Made by a program: the position numbers and the translations under genes. From Rhizobium sp. P32RR-XVIII (GTDB lineage: Bacteria > Pseudomonadota > Alphaproteobacteria > Rhizobiales > Rhizobiaceae): a DNA stretch of 64,000 bases. Positions 43,273 to 52,651 of the stretch are shown piece by piece. The notes under the pieces are model-generated. The model was not told the origin of the DNA. It saw only the letters and a list, made by a program, of their open reading frames with translations, and searched no databases. Position 1 is the first letter of the stretch; the number at the start of each line of letters is the position of its first letter. Where the stretch lies: assembly GCF_012641395.1 (NCBI RefSeq), contig NZ_JABAIH010000015.1:1-64000 (forward strand), read 5' to 3'.

Positions 43273-44202
43273 ATGAAACCGAACTTTCTCACCGTAACCT
43301 CCGAAACCGGCGCTTTGGTGCTTAGGGGCCTGGCTTCTCCAGTCCGCATGGACATCCTCCAACTGCTGCACGACAGAGGCAAACTAAACGTCAACGAAAT
43401 CAGCAGGGCTTTGGGGTTGCCGCAATCGACAATTGCAACGAACATTCAAATATTGGAGCAGGCTGGTCTAATTGAATCCTATTCGATAAAAGCTCGGAAA
43501 GGTCATCAGAAGATTTGCTCCGCAAAATATGAGGAGATCATTTTCCAGTTTCAGGTAAACTCGCAAGAGCGTCAAAATAATAAGGTCGAGGTGGCGATGC
43601 CACTTGGCCTCTTTACCGGATTTGAGGTGAGCGCTCCGTGCGGCCTTTGTTCGAGGGACGGCGTCATCGGACTTTTGGATGTACCAAATTTTTTTCTCGA
43701 TCCCGGCAGAATGCAGGCAGGCTTGCTCTGGTTCGGCCGAGGTTACGTCGAATATAAGTTTCCAAACAATGCTAAACTACTGAACTCTCGTGTTGACATC
43801 CTTGAATTCTCGATGGAGTTGTCGTCCGAGGTTCCCGGCACCAATCCAGACTGGCCCTCTGACATTACGCTATGGGTCAATGACCATCGTGTCGGCACTT
43901 GGACGTCGCCAGGCGACTTCGGCGACAAGCGCGGAGTCTTCACGCCTCTCTGGTGGAAGCTGGAAGGCTCCCAGTATGGCAAGCTCAAGACGTGGCGCAT
44001 CAACAAGAGCGGATCCTACATCGATGGAATCCGAATATCAGAGATGACGATTGAAGATCTAGCTCTGTTCGAGCACCATTCAATCCGGATGAAGATCGGC
44101 ATCGAGTCCAACGCGCGACATCCAGGCGGCGTAAATATATTTGGTCGAGGCTTTGGAAACTACGACCAGGATATTGTGATGCGTCTTTATCTCGAGCATT
44201 AA
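43273..44202 (+). CDS. ArsR-like transcriptional regulator with large sensor domain
   Basis: A 309-residue protein. Residues about 12-85 form a winged helix of ArsR type (LRGLASPVRMDILQLLHDRGKLNVNEISRALGLPQSTIATNIQILEQAGLIES). The remaining 220 residues form a beta-rich domain (SPGDFGDKRGVFTPLWWKLEGSQYGKLKTWRIN) that resembles a carbohydrate-binding lectin fold in composition; the family is not recognised. No CxC metal site is present, so sugar sensing is likelier than metal sensing. It is convergent with, and overlaps by 4 bases, the arabinofuranosidase gene, which suggests that it controls that operon. Confidence 0.8.
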   Translation: MKPNFLTVTSETGALVLRGLASPVRMDILQLLHDRGKLNVNEISRALGLPQSTIATNIQILEQAGLIESYSIKARKGHQKICSAKYEEIIFQFQVNSQERQNNKVEVAMPLGLFTGFEVSAPCGLCSRDGVIGLLDVPNFFLDPGRMQAGLLWFGRGYVEYKFPNNAKLLNSRVDILEFSMELSSEVPGTNPDWPSDITLWVNDHRVGTWTSPGDFGDKRGVFTPLWWKLEGSQYGKLKTWRINKSGSYIDGIRISEMTIEDLALFEHHSIRMKIGIESNARHPGGVNIFGRGFGNYDQDIVMRLYLEH

Positions 44203-45761
44203 CGATTGTCCGAGAGGGAAGATGCAAGACGGACGACTGTCCAGGAAGCCGGCGAGACGGTGATCCGAATGTCACCATTGGTCCCTTCAATCGCATCGAA
44301 GTTGATCGGCTTTACCTCGTCTGGCCTTCCCTTCGTATTGACGGCAAGCAGATCTGGATGGTGCAGCTGATGCGCACGCTGTTTCCTCAAGGTCCCGAAC
44401 CCAGTTGCGTGGAGGCTGATGCCGATTTCTTCTGATAAGTGCCTATTCAGGATGAACAGTGTCACCGTTCCGTCGCTCTGCGAATGAACGGCGGAGAATT
44501 TCAAATACGGAACTTCGTCAATAGTGTCATAGAGCTCTTCCGTATGAGTGGGATCGTAGTATCGGGTTGCGTATGTGGGCGATTCAACATGGGCGTTTAG
44601 GACACGGCCTCTGCCGAGATTGCTGAAATCGGCGAACGGCCAAAAGATCGTCTGCCGCCAGGCGGGACCGCCCGTTTCAGTCATAATCGGTGCGATCGCG
44701 TTGACTAATTGGGCAAGGCAGCCCGCCTTCACGCGATCGGCGTGATTGAGCAGCGAGATGCAGGCGCCGCCGAAGACGAGAGCGTCCTGCATGTTATACT
44801 GCTCCTCAAGGATGCTGGGCGCGACCGGCCAGCCGCTCTGCACTCTGTTCTTTTCGCCGCGACGGGTTCGATACCAGACGTTCCATTCGTCGAAACTCAG
44901 CATGATCCGCTTCCGCGATCTGCGGCGCGCCGCTACTGCGTCTGCAATGGCGACGACCTCTTCGATGAAGCTGTCCATCAGATCTGGGCTGGCAAGGAAG
45001 GATGGCGTGTCGTCGGCGTAGTTGTTGAAATAGGTATGCAAGGAAATGAACTCGACGTGGTCGAAAGTGTGCTCGAGCACGACCCGTTCCCATTCGCCGA
45101 AGGTCGCCATCTTTCGCCCGGACGAGCCGCAGGCGGCCAGTTCGATCGTCGGGTCGGTGAGTTTCATCAGTTTTGCCGCTTCGACGGCGATATGGCCATA
45201 TTCCTCCGCGGTCTTGGCACCCATCTGCCAGGCGCCGTCCATCTCATTACCGAGGCACCAGAACTTCACACCATGCGGTTTCTCCCAACCATGCTCGCGA
45301 CGCAAATCGGAAAGAAATGTTCCCGACGGATGGTTGCAGTATTCGAGATAGTGACGCGCCTCGTCCGGCCCGCGCGTGCCGAGATTGACCGCCAGCATCG
45401 GCTCGATGTCGGCAAGCATGCACCAATCCAGGAATTCGTTCGTGCCGAACTCATTCGTCTCGATGGATTTCCAGGCAAGGTCGAGCCGGCGCGGCCGCTT
45501 TCCCACCGGACCGACACCCTCTTCCCAGTTGTATCCGGATACGAAATTGCCGCCCGGATAACGCATGATGGTGGGCGCAAGCTCGCGCACCAGGTCGAGA
45601 ACATCCCTGCGAAAACCTTTCTCGTCAGCGTTTGGATGCCCCGGCTCGAAGATGCCGCCATAGACGCAGCGGCCGAGGTGCTCGACGAAGGCGCCGAACA
45701 GGCGCCTGTCGGTTTCTCCGATGATGAAGTCTCTGTCGAAACGCACTTTAGCTGTGAGCAT
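44199..45761 (-). CDS. abfA: GH51 alpha-L-arabinofuranosidase
   Basis: A 520-residue intracellular glycosidase that removes arabinofuranosyl units from oligosaccharides. The (beta/alpha)8 domain contains MRYPGGNFVSGYNWEEGVGP, the acid/base Glu in WCLGNEMDGAWQMG (about residue 172) and the nucleophile in SFDEWNVWY (about 291), all GH51 landmarks. The C-terminal beta-sandwich is present and the length is normal. There is no signal peptide, so its substrates must be imported, fitting the ABC genes upstream on the same strand. It is the last gene of the operon. Confidence 0.95.
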   Translation of the reverse strand: MLTAKVRFDRDFIIGETDRRLFGAFVEHLGRCVYGGIFEPGHPNADEKGFRRDVLDLVRELAPTIMRYPGGNFVSGYNWEEGVGPVGKRPRRLDLAWKSIETNEFGTNEFLDWCMLADIEPMLAVNLGTRGPDEARHYLEYCNHPSGTFLSDLRREHGWEKPHGVKFWCLGNEMDGAWQMGAKTAEEYGHIAVEAAKLMKLTDPTIELAACGSSGRKMATFGEWERVVLEHTFDHVEFISLHTYFNNYADDTPSFLASPDLMDSFIEEVVAIADAVAARRRSRKRIMLSFDEWNVWYRTRRGEKNRVQSGWPVAPSILEEQYNMQDALVFGGACISLLNHADRVKAGCLAQLVNAIAPIMTETGGPAWRQTIFWPFADFSNLGRGRVLNAHVESPTYATRYYDPTHTEELYDTIDEVPYLKFSAVHSQSDGTVTLFILNRHLSEEIGISLHATGFGTLRKQRAHQLHHPDLLAVNTKGRPDEVKPINFDAIEGTNGDIRITVSPASWTVVRLASSLSDNR

Positions 45762-45811
45762 GAGACGATACCGATCTTAGGTTGAACAACTGAGGGATGA
45801 TCATGCCGCCC

Positions 45812-46711
45812 CTATTCGAGGTGGACAGGATTCAGAGGAGCGCGGTCGTGCGACGGGGCATCGCGCGCTTGTCGCGTTGCGACACTGGAGCCGGTGAGTA
45901 CGCCTTTTCCCAAAGGATCGGGCGAGAGCACTGAACTCTTGAGCAGTTGCGAATAGGGATGTGTGGGATTGTCGAGCACTTCCCTGGCGGAGCCGCTTTC
46001 GACCACCTGCCCCTTCTGCATGATCATGATGCGATCGCTGATGGAGTAGGCGGTAGCGAGATCGTGGGTGATGTAGATGATCGAGACCTTTAGGTCGTCG
46101 CGCAGGGTCTTGAACAAGTTGACGATGGACATCCGGAGCGAGGCATCCACCATTGATACCGGTTCGTCGGCCAGGATGAGCGAAGGCCCCGATATCAAAG
46201 CCCGGGCGACGGCAACGCGCTGAAGCTGGCCGCCGGACAGCTCGTGCGGAAAGCGGCCCCGGACCTCCGCCATGGACAGACCAACCTTCTGCAAGGCATT
46301 GTCCGCGGCCCGATCCGCGTCAGCTTGGGATTTCGCCTCTGCAAAGTTCCGGGCGGTCATCAGGAGGTAACGGTCGACCTGCTTGAGAGGATTGAAGGCT
46401 TCGAACGGGTTCTGAAAGATCGGCTGCACCTCCTTCATGAAAGCAAGCCGCGCCCCGCGGTGGCGGATGGCGGAAATGTCCTGCCCCTTGAAGCGGATTT
46501 CGCCGATTGTCGGCGTCGTCATCTTCAACATCATACGCGCGAGCGTGGTCTTGCCGCTGCCGGATTCGCCAATGATGGTAAAGACTTCGGGCGGATCGCC
46601 TGCGAGAGCGAAGCTGACGTCGCTCACCGCTTGAAATGCCTTGCGGCCGAAGATGCCGCCGCGCGTATAAGTCTTGCTGACATGGCTGACGTTCAGAAGC
46701 ATCCGGCTCAT
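45812..46711 (-). CDS. Oligopeptide/oligosaccharide ABC transporter ATPase (DppF/OppF-like)
   Basis: A 299-residue ATPase with Walker A GESGSGKTT at about 48-56, the ABC signature LSGGQLQRVAVARAL and Walker B LILADEP, followed by the short C-terminal extension of this family (THPYSQLLKSSV). It forms the importer with the next three genes. The 5' end overlaps the preceding ATPase gene by 4 bases. Confidence 0.92.
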   Translation of the reverse strand: MSRMLLNVSHVSKTYTRGGIFGRKAFQAVSDVSFALAGDPPEVFTIIGESGSGKTTLARMMLKMTTPTIGEIRFKGQDISAIRHRGARLAFMKEVQPIFQNPFEAFNPLKQVDRYLLMTARNFAEAKSQADADRAADNALQKVGLSMAEVRGRFPHELSGGQLQRVAVARALISGPSLILADEPVSMVDASLRMSIVNLFKTLRDDLKVSIIYITHDLATAYSISDRIMIMQKGQVVESGSAREVLDNPTHPYSQLLKSSVLSPDPLGKGVLTGSSVATRQARDAPSHDRAPLNPVHLE

Positions 46712-47778
46712 GGCGTCGCCTCCGATCTTGCCGGCAGGTCCGTCTTCCCCCCAGCCGACGATCGCCCGTCAAGGCTCGGGCTGGCTGCGAAACAGGCGAC
46801 CCTGTGATCAGGAGCCAATGTTGTCATTGGCGGATTTTCGCGACGGCATATGTCCATCGCCAGAGGGCATCGCGGGTGAAAGCGGCATCCGGCTGGTGGC
46901 GCGCCGAGATTCGGCGGCGAACCGGGAAGAGCTTCACGCGTATTGACTTTTCCCACGCGCGGAAGGCTCGCGATCAAGTGCGCGGTATAAGGATGCATCG
47001 GATCCGCAAAAACGTCTGCCGTCCGGCCCTCTTCGACAAGGCGACCGGCATACATGATGCCGAGACGGTCTGCGATGTTGGCGTGCACCGTGAGGTCATG
47101 CGTTACAAAGACCATCGATGAGCCGAATTCGCGTTGCGTTTCCCGTATCATCGCGAGCACGTCCTTCTGTACCACGACATCGAGCGCAGTGGTCGGTTCG
47201 TCGGCGATGATGAATTCGGGTCGGCACACCGTCGCTAGCGCAATGCACACCCGTTGGCGCATACCGCCCGATAATTCGTGCGGATAGGCACGCAGAACGT
47301 CGGCGGGCAGGCGCAGGCGTTCCAGATGCAGCTTCACCGCCTCGATGAAGGCCGGCTTTTCGAGCGCGATATGGCGGAAGGCAAAATCCTCAAAGGACCG
47401 CTCAATCCGCCTGACCGGGTTCAATACGTTCATGGAACCTTGCATGATGTACGAAAGATGTCGCCAGCGTACCGAATCTCGTTCCTCCGGCTTGAGCTCG
47501 TACAGGTCTCGATCGAGGAACTCATACCTGACGGAACCGCCGACGATGTCGAGGGGAGGCCTAATCGCACCAGCGATCGTCTTGATGAACGTGGTCTTGC
47601 CGCAGCTCGATTCGCCGGCGAGGCCGTAGATCTCGTTACGCCGCACATGCATCGTCACAGAGTCGACGGCGCGCACCTCCCGGTCGATGCCGAAATAGCT
47701 CATCCGGTAGTAGGCGCGCAGGTCCTGCGTCGACAGGACCACATTCTCAGGTTGGTTGCCTCGTTGCCCCGCTGCCAT
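46708..47778 (-). CDS. Oligopeptide/oligosaccharide ABC transporter ATPase (DppD/OppD-like)
   Basis: A 356-residue ATPase. Walker A reads GESSCGKTT, with Ser-Cys in place of the common Gly-Ser but still a valid P-loop. The signature is LSGGMRQRVCIALA and Walker B is FIIADEPTTALD. The C-terminal oligopeptide domain has CRFHPRCPLAMDICRRENPP, a cysteine cluster that can hold an iron-sulphur centre in this family. Start 47778 overlaps the upstream permease stop (ATGA). Confidence 0.92.
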   Translation of the reverse strand: MAAGQRGNQPENVVLSTQDLRAYYRMSYFGIDREVRAVDSVTMHVRRNEIYGLAGESSCGKTTFIKTIAGAIRPPLDIVGGSVRYEFLDRDLYELKPEERDSVRWRHLSYIMQGSMNVLNPVRRIERSFEDFAFRHIALEKPAFIEAVKLHLERLRLPADVLRAYPHELSGGMRQRVCIALATVCRPEFIIADEPTTALDVVVQKDVLAMIRETQREFGSSMVFVTHDLTVHANIADRLGIMYAGRLVEEGRTADVFADPMHPYTAHLIASLPRVGKVNTREALPGSPPNLGAPPAGCRFHPRCPLAMDICRRENPPMTTLAPDHRVACFAASPSLDGRSSAGGKTDLPARSEATP

Positions 47779-48638
47779 CAGGATTTTCCCATCCGGCTCA
47801 ATCGGCTGCGGGGATCGATGTACTCGTTCATCGAAATCGACAACAGAAACAGGCCGATAAAGGTCAGCGTCACGAAAGCGGTCGGGAAGAAGTACCACCA
47901 CCAAACACCCGAGACCATTGCACTGTGCTGGTTCGCCCAAAAGATCATGCCGCCGATCGTTGGTGTCTCGACATCGGTGAAACCAAGAACGGCCAGAGTA
48001 ATCTCCAGGCCTATCGACCAGTTCATGTTGTTCATGAAGGTGGAGAAGACGATCGGCAGGACGTAGGGCAGATGCTCTTCCGTGACGATCCGAGGCATCG
48101 ACATGCCGGAGAAGATGCTCGTGTTGGTGAATTCCCTCGTCCTGAGGCTGATCATCATCGAGCGAATGAGCCTGGCATCGTATGACCAGCCCAGCCCCGA
48201 CATGACCAGGGCAAGGGTGAACCAGGTCATGTCGTCCCGAAGAACAAAGTAGAGGAGCACCAGAAGGGGGAACAGCGGAATGACGATAAAGGTATCGTTT
48301 ATCGACATCAGCACGCGATCGACGATTCCCCCGACGTAGCCGGAAATCAGGCCGATGATCAGCGACAGGATACGGCTGATCAGGGCGACGACGAAACCGA
48401 AGGTGAGCGTATTCCTGAGGGCGAAGGTAAGCTGCCAGAATATATCCTGACCACGTGAATTCGTGCCGAAGATAAATTCCGGCGAGGGCGGCATGTCCAG
48501 CGCAACGACATACGAATCGATCGGCTGGTAAGGCGAGAAGAAGGAGGCGAGCGAGATCGCAAGGATGACCGTCATGATGATGATCCCGATCGCGAATTCG
48601 ACGTTGTAGCGGAAAAGATCTCGAACGACGCTGATCAT
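47778..48638 (-). CDS. ABC transporter permease (DppC-like)
   Basis: A 286-residue inner-membrane permease with an N-terminal helix (about 16-35), then a periplasmic loop and five more helices. It contains the start of the DppC family (SPEFIFGTNSRGQDIFWQLTFALRNTL) and the EAA-loop region near WSYDARLIRSMMISLRTREF. The start overlaps the next upstream gene. Confidence 0.9.
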   Translation of the reverse strand: MISVVRDLFRYNVEFAIGIIIMTVILAISLASFFSPYQPIDSYVVALDMPPSPEFIFGTNSRGQDIFWQLTFALRNTLTFGFVVALISRILSLIIGLISGYVGGIVDRVLMSINDTFIVIPLFPLLVLLYFVLRDDMTWFTLALVMSGLGWSYDARLIRSMMISLRTREFTNTSIFSGMSMPRIVTEEHLPYVLPIVFSTFMNNMNWSIGLEITLAVLGFTDVETPTIGGMIFWANQHSAMVSGVWWWYFFPTAFVTLTFIGLFLLSISMNEYIDPRSRLSRMGKS

Positions 48639-49642
48639 TGCTGCACCTGCACGCGTGGATCGATCAACGGATAGAAAATATCGATCAGGAAGACCGCAGC
48701 CGAGACGGAAATAATTGAGATCGAGGCTATGCCCAGCACCAGCGAATAGTCCGCCGCGTGCACAGCATCGACGAGCAGCCGGCCGATCCCGGGATAGCCG
48801 AACACCTGCTCCGTGATGACCGCGCCGTTGAAGATCGCACCGATCGACATCGCTAGACCGGTGATCTGCGGCATGAAGGCATTGCGCATGACGTAGGATC
48901 TGAGGACCCGTTGGCGCGGAACTCCCCCCAATTCGGCATAGACGACATAGTCATCGGTGATGATGTTGGACACCAGCGCCCGCATACCCATGAACCAGCC
49001 CCCTATGCCGACCAGCATGAGCGAGAGTGCCGGGAGAATGGAGTGCAGCAGGACGCTGCCGACGAAGGTCGGCGTCCATCCAGGCTGCAGGTTCATCTCG
49101 TATCCACCAGCACTCGGCAGCAAGGGCAGCACGAAGGTGAACGCGATGAGCAGCACAAAGGCGACGATATAATAGGGAACCGGATGCACGCCCATCGTGA
49201 TGACGCCGATGATCCTGAGAAGGCGGTTTCGATGGTAATATCCAGCAAGGCCGCCGAGAATATTGCCGAGCAACCAGCTTAGAAGCGTTGAAAACGTCAG
49301 AAGGCCGATCGTCCAGGGCAGGGCGTTTCCGATCAGGACGGTGACAGGTGTCGGAAAGGCTGACAAGGATGGCCCGAAATCAAGGAAGGCCAACCGTTTC
49401 CAGAATACGAGATACTGCGTCCAAAGCCCGTCGCCCGTCCCGTAGAGTTCGCGAAGAGACTGACGAAGAAGCTCGATCGATTCCGGGCTCGAAAATCCAA
49501 AGGAGCTCACCTGCGCTACTGCATGCTCGACCGGATCAACCGGTGTCAGATGCGTGATGAAGAACGTCAGGCTGATACCGATAAAGACCACCAGCGCGAA
49601 TTGCAGGAAACGCTTGCCGACGTGGAGTGCGTATGATCGCAT
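48635..49642 (-). CDS. ABC transporter permease (DppB-like)
   Basis: A 335-residue permease beginning MRSYALHVGKRFLQFALVVF, the usual N-terminal helix of DppB proteins, followed by several helices and the EAA-like segment around VVYAELGGVPRQRVLRSYVMRN. An upstream in-frame extension of 26 codons was rejected, because family alignment favours ATG 49642. It pairs with the DppC-like permease. Confidence 0.9.
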   Translation of the reverse strand: MRSYALHVGKRFLQFALVVFIGISLTFFITHLTPVDPVEHAVAQVSSFGFSSPESIELLRQSLRELYGTGDGLWTQYLVFWKRLAFLDFGPSLSAFPTPVTVLIGNALPWTIGLLTFSTLLSWLLGNILGGLAGYYHRNRLLRIIGVITMGVHPVPYYIVAFVLLIAFTFVLPLLPSAGGYEMNLQPGWTPTFVGSVLLHSILPALSLMLVGIGGWFMGMRALVSNIITDDYVVYAELGGVPRQRVLRSYVMRNAFMPQITGLAMSIGAIFNGAVITEQVFGYPGIGRLLVDAVHAADYSLVLGIASISIISVSAAVFLIDIFYPLIDPRVQVQQ

Positions 49643-49727
49643 ATGTGACCCAACTCCGACTTGACGATATCGCGAGGGGAAGGACGGATCGGTCCTTCCT
49701 TCCCCCGCGCACAGGCTCATCCTTGGG

Positions 49728-51632
49728 CTATTTGGCCGATTTTACCGGCTTGAGCTTCACCATCATGTATTTGGTGTTGCCCCAGTTCGGCACGGGATCG
49801 GTGTAAGGCGCATCCGTGGCGTTGGGGTAGCCGGTCCAGTAGGTCGTATCCATCACGGTGAACACGTTGTAGGACATCAACGGGATGGTCGGCATCTCTT
49901 CCGCGGTAAGCTTGAGATAGTCTAGGCCCAGTTCGATGCCCCGCGGATCGTCGAAATCGATCCTCCGGATCTCCTCGATGATCTTGTCGAGGCGCGGTTC
50001 AGCCCAGCGCTGCCAGTTGCGCGGTGGCTGGACCTTGCCGATTTCGGCCACGAACTGGGAATGCCAGCTGTCCAGGAAGAACGATAGGTCCGGATGGCCG
50101 CCCCAGGTCTCGACGCTCCAGCCGATAAAGGTGTCGAAATCGCCGACACCGCGGCGGTCGATCAGGGTACCCTGGGCAACATCGATATTGGCGTCGATGC
50201 CGAACTGACGCCATTGTTGAACAATGATCGAACCTGCACGCGTCATCACAGGTCTCAGATCGCCTTCGACCATGACCTTGACGGTGAACGGCTCGCCGTT
50301 CGGCTGATGCCACTTGCCGCCCTGCTTGGTGAAGCCCGCCTTCTCCAGCAACTCCGTGGCGGCCTCCTTGTCGGGTTTCCACCATCCGCGGCCGATCGCA
50401 GTCGAAATCTCTTCCGGACTAGAGGGAATCTGGTCCTTCATTGATGGTCGAAGCATCTCGGCAATCTGCTTGCCCATTGTTGGGTCGTAAGGCTTGATCT
50501 TGCGCTTGCCTGTATCGACCTCGAAACTGGCAAGCCAGCTCTCCATCGGTTCGAAGTAGTACTTCGGATACAACCCGGTCGGCGGGACACCCAGGGCCGA
50601 GATCGTCGCAGCACCGCGATATGAGGCCATGCTAACGCCCTTGATATCGATGAGCAGCGCCAGCGCCCAGCGAACGTCCTTGTTTTGGAACTTCTCAAGA
50701 CGATGGTTGAAGATGACAGCAGGGAGTGTCGGATCGGGATGCGCGTAGGGAAAGCCCTTGAACCAACTTGTCGAGGACGGCGACTCCTTGGCAAGTGTGA
50801 ACATGCCTTCCGGTGACGTGTCGTGGATGACGTCGAGCCGATGGTTCCGCTGCTCGATGACGCGCTTTTCCGGGGGACCGGGATCGATATAAGCGAGAAA
50901 TTTCGGGCCGGGTTCTCCGAAACGCGCAACGGTGGTTCGCTGCCAGTCGTCACGCTTCTGCCAGATGAACCATTTGCCGCCCTGGTCGAAATTTTTCAGT
51001 GTGTACGCACCAAGCGAGACCGGCGGGTTGAAGTCGTATTTCAGGACGTCATCGACTTTCTCGAATACATGCTTGGGCATCATCCACATGGCATTCCATC
51101 GCACGGTAAACAGCGCATGGAAGCGTGAGTTCGGCTTCTTGAGCTTGAAGAGCACTTCCGTAGGGCTCTTCTTCTCTATGGAGGCGACATTGACCTGTAT
51201 CGGCGCGCTCCACCGCAAGCCATTGGTTCTGAGATGAGTATCGACCGTGTAGACGACATCGTCGGCGGTGAATTCGACTCCATCGCTCCAGAAAACTCCG
51301 GGGCGGAGCTTTACTGTCATCTCTGTGAAATCGCTGTTGTAGGCCGGCTTTTCAGATGCGAGGGAATTGTCCCAGACGCCGTCGATGCCGTGGTCGGCGT
51401 CGATATACCAGAACGTGTCCATCGCATTCTGATGGAGGCCGGTTGTCTGGCCACCGGCATTGATTGCCCAAATGTTGAACCATCCGGCGTTCTTGATTGT
51501 CCCCTCGGGATTCTCAAGGATGAGAAGCTCTTCACGGGGGATTTCCGATGTTGGCGCTGCGGTTTGTGCAAAAGACGGCTTGCTCGCAAGAAACGTACCG
51601 GCGAGCAGAATGAATGTTCTCCTCGATAGCAT
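49728..51632 (-). CDS. Extracellular solute-binding protein, family 5 (DppA-like)
   Basis: A 634-residue periplasmic receptor, first gene of the operon. The signal MLSRRTFILLAGTFLASKPSFAQ has an SRRTFI motif, so Tat export is possible. Body segments such as LRPGVFWSDGVEFTADDVVYTVDTHL and LFKLKKPNSRFH are typical of family 5 receptors. Relatives of this length bind oligosaccharides as well as peptides, and coupling to a GH51 enzyme favours arabino-oligosaccharides. GGAGGG lies upstream of ATG 51632. Confidence 0.92.
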   Translation of the reverse strand: MLSRRTFILLAGTFLASKPSFAQTAAPTSEIPREELLILENPEGTIKNAGWFNIWAINAGGQTTGLHQNAMDTFWYIDADHGIDGVWDNSLASEKPAYNSDFTEMTVKLRPGVFWSDGVEFTADDVVYTVDTHLRTNGLRWSAPIQVNVASIEKKSPTEVLFKLKKPNSRFHALFTVRWNAMWMMPKHVFEKVDDVLKYDFNPPVSLGAYTLKNFDQGGKWFIWQKRDDWQRTTVARFGEPGPKFLAYIDPGPPEKRVIEQRNHRLDVIHDTSPEGMFTLAKESPSSTSWFKGFPYAHPDPTLPAVIFNHRLEKFQNKDVRWALALLIDIKGVSMASYRGAATISALGVPPTGLYPKYYFEPMESWLASFEVDTGKRKIKPYDPTMGKQIAEMLRPSMKDQIPSSPEEISTAIGRGWWKPDKEAATELLEKAGFTKQGGKWHQPNGEPFTVKVMVEGDLRPVMTRAGSIIVQQWRQFGIDANIDVAQGTLIDRRGVGDFDTFIGWSVETWGGHPDLSFFLDSWHSQFVAEIGKVQPPRNWQRWAEPRLDKIIEEIRRIDFDDPRGIELGLDYLKLTAEEMPTIPLMSYNVFTVMDTTYWTGYPNATDAPYTDPVPNWGNTKYMMVKLKPVKSAK

Positions 51633-51719
51633 GCCGTACCCTCCCAATGGCCAGTTGCTCTTTGGCATCTGTATCCAAGTTCATCATTGGCGATGTCGAG
51701 ATTGCTGTCAACGAAAATA

Positions 51720-51751
51720 TCGGAATATATCCGAAATCATGATACTATTGA
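51720..51751. promoter_or_regulatory. Candidate operators upstream of the ABC/GH51 operon
   Basis: TCGGAATATATCCGA (51720-51734) is an inverted repeat, 5+5 around ATATA. Five bases on, ATGATACTATTGA (51739-51751) matches 10 of 13 bases of TTGATACTATCAA, the reverse complement of the palindrome at 43220-43232 upstream of the ArsR-like gene. Both lie about 90-120 bp before the operon start. Binding by that regulator is inferred. Confidence 0.4.
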
Positions 51752-52651
51752 TCGCTAAGCGAAAGCCCGGCTTTTCCTATCGCTAACGGGATCGTGCTGC
51801 ATTTCTGAGGAAGGCAAACTGGCCAAACTAGTCGATGAAACCGCGGATAACCGCATGGGAGAGGCACGGAGACGACGCTGTTCGGATGGTTGCTCGCTCG
51901 CTGTTCAACACAATGGCAAGGGTGGAGGCCGGCGACATTTCGGGCGACCATGCCTTCCGTGTCAGGCGTCGGTTCCGCCTATCTGCCTCGCTATGCTGGA
52001 AGCTTCAATGTTCCCTTGATGGCTGACGGAAAGTCTGTTGCGACGCATGCCTTTTAGGGGACGGAGCCGCGCAGATGTCAGAGCTGCTTTCGCAGGTAAA
52101 GGGTCGGCGTTGTCCTCTGGCTCGATCGCGCGGACATTGCCGGTAAGGCACGGGACCGTTCATATCGCTGCGCTCTTTCCGGGAAAGTGAATTCTTTTCA
52201 GGAGGTTGGCGCTCCAACCATCAACATTCGTGAGCTGCTAACGGCTCAATAACGAGGTCAACGCATCCGACAGGGGCGTCGACGCGACGGGGAGGCTCCG
52301 TCCTGTGGGAGGTGCGATCTGGCGACCCAAACACGGGCCGCCGCGAAGGATCGCTCTGCTTTCCACTCTGTCGACGGAGTGGCCGCAAACGCCGGAGCCG
52401 TCGTTCGCACAGTGGGACTCTCCAGGCAGAAGGCTCCGTCACTGACGCCATTCGGACTGCCTGAGGTGAAAGCAACGCTCCTGAGTTCGCGGTAGGAACT
52501 CGCCTCGGCAAACGATGCAATAAATCTTCTTGTGGTCACCGCTCAGGCGTTGGTTTACCATATGCGGGCGATTTGGAAGAAGACGGTGATTTGCGCGACG
52601 CTGCACTGGTTATGCCCGCTTTGCGCCAATGGCTTCAACCAACAGCCCGAA
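51752..52651. other. Intergenic, no convincing gene
   Basis: About 900 bases between the ABC operon promoter and the HAD gene. Frames up to about 100 codons exist on both strands, but none has a ribosome site or recognisable motif. It may be decayed sequence separating two independently acquired sugar loci. The ends contain no inverted repeats that I could see. Confidence 0.35.

Noticed and set aside
44709..45785. Plus-strand frame of 358 codons
   Set aside because: Antisense of the GH51 gene, whose catalytic motifs are all in place.
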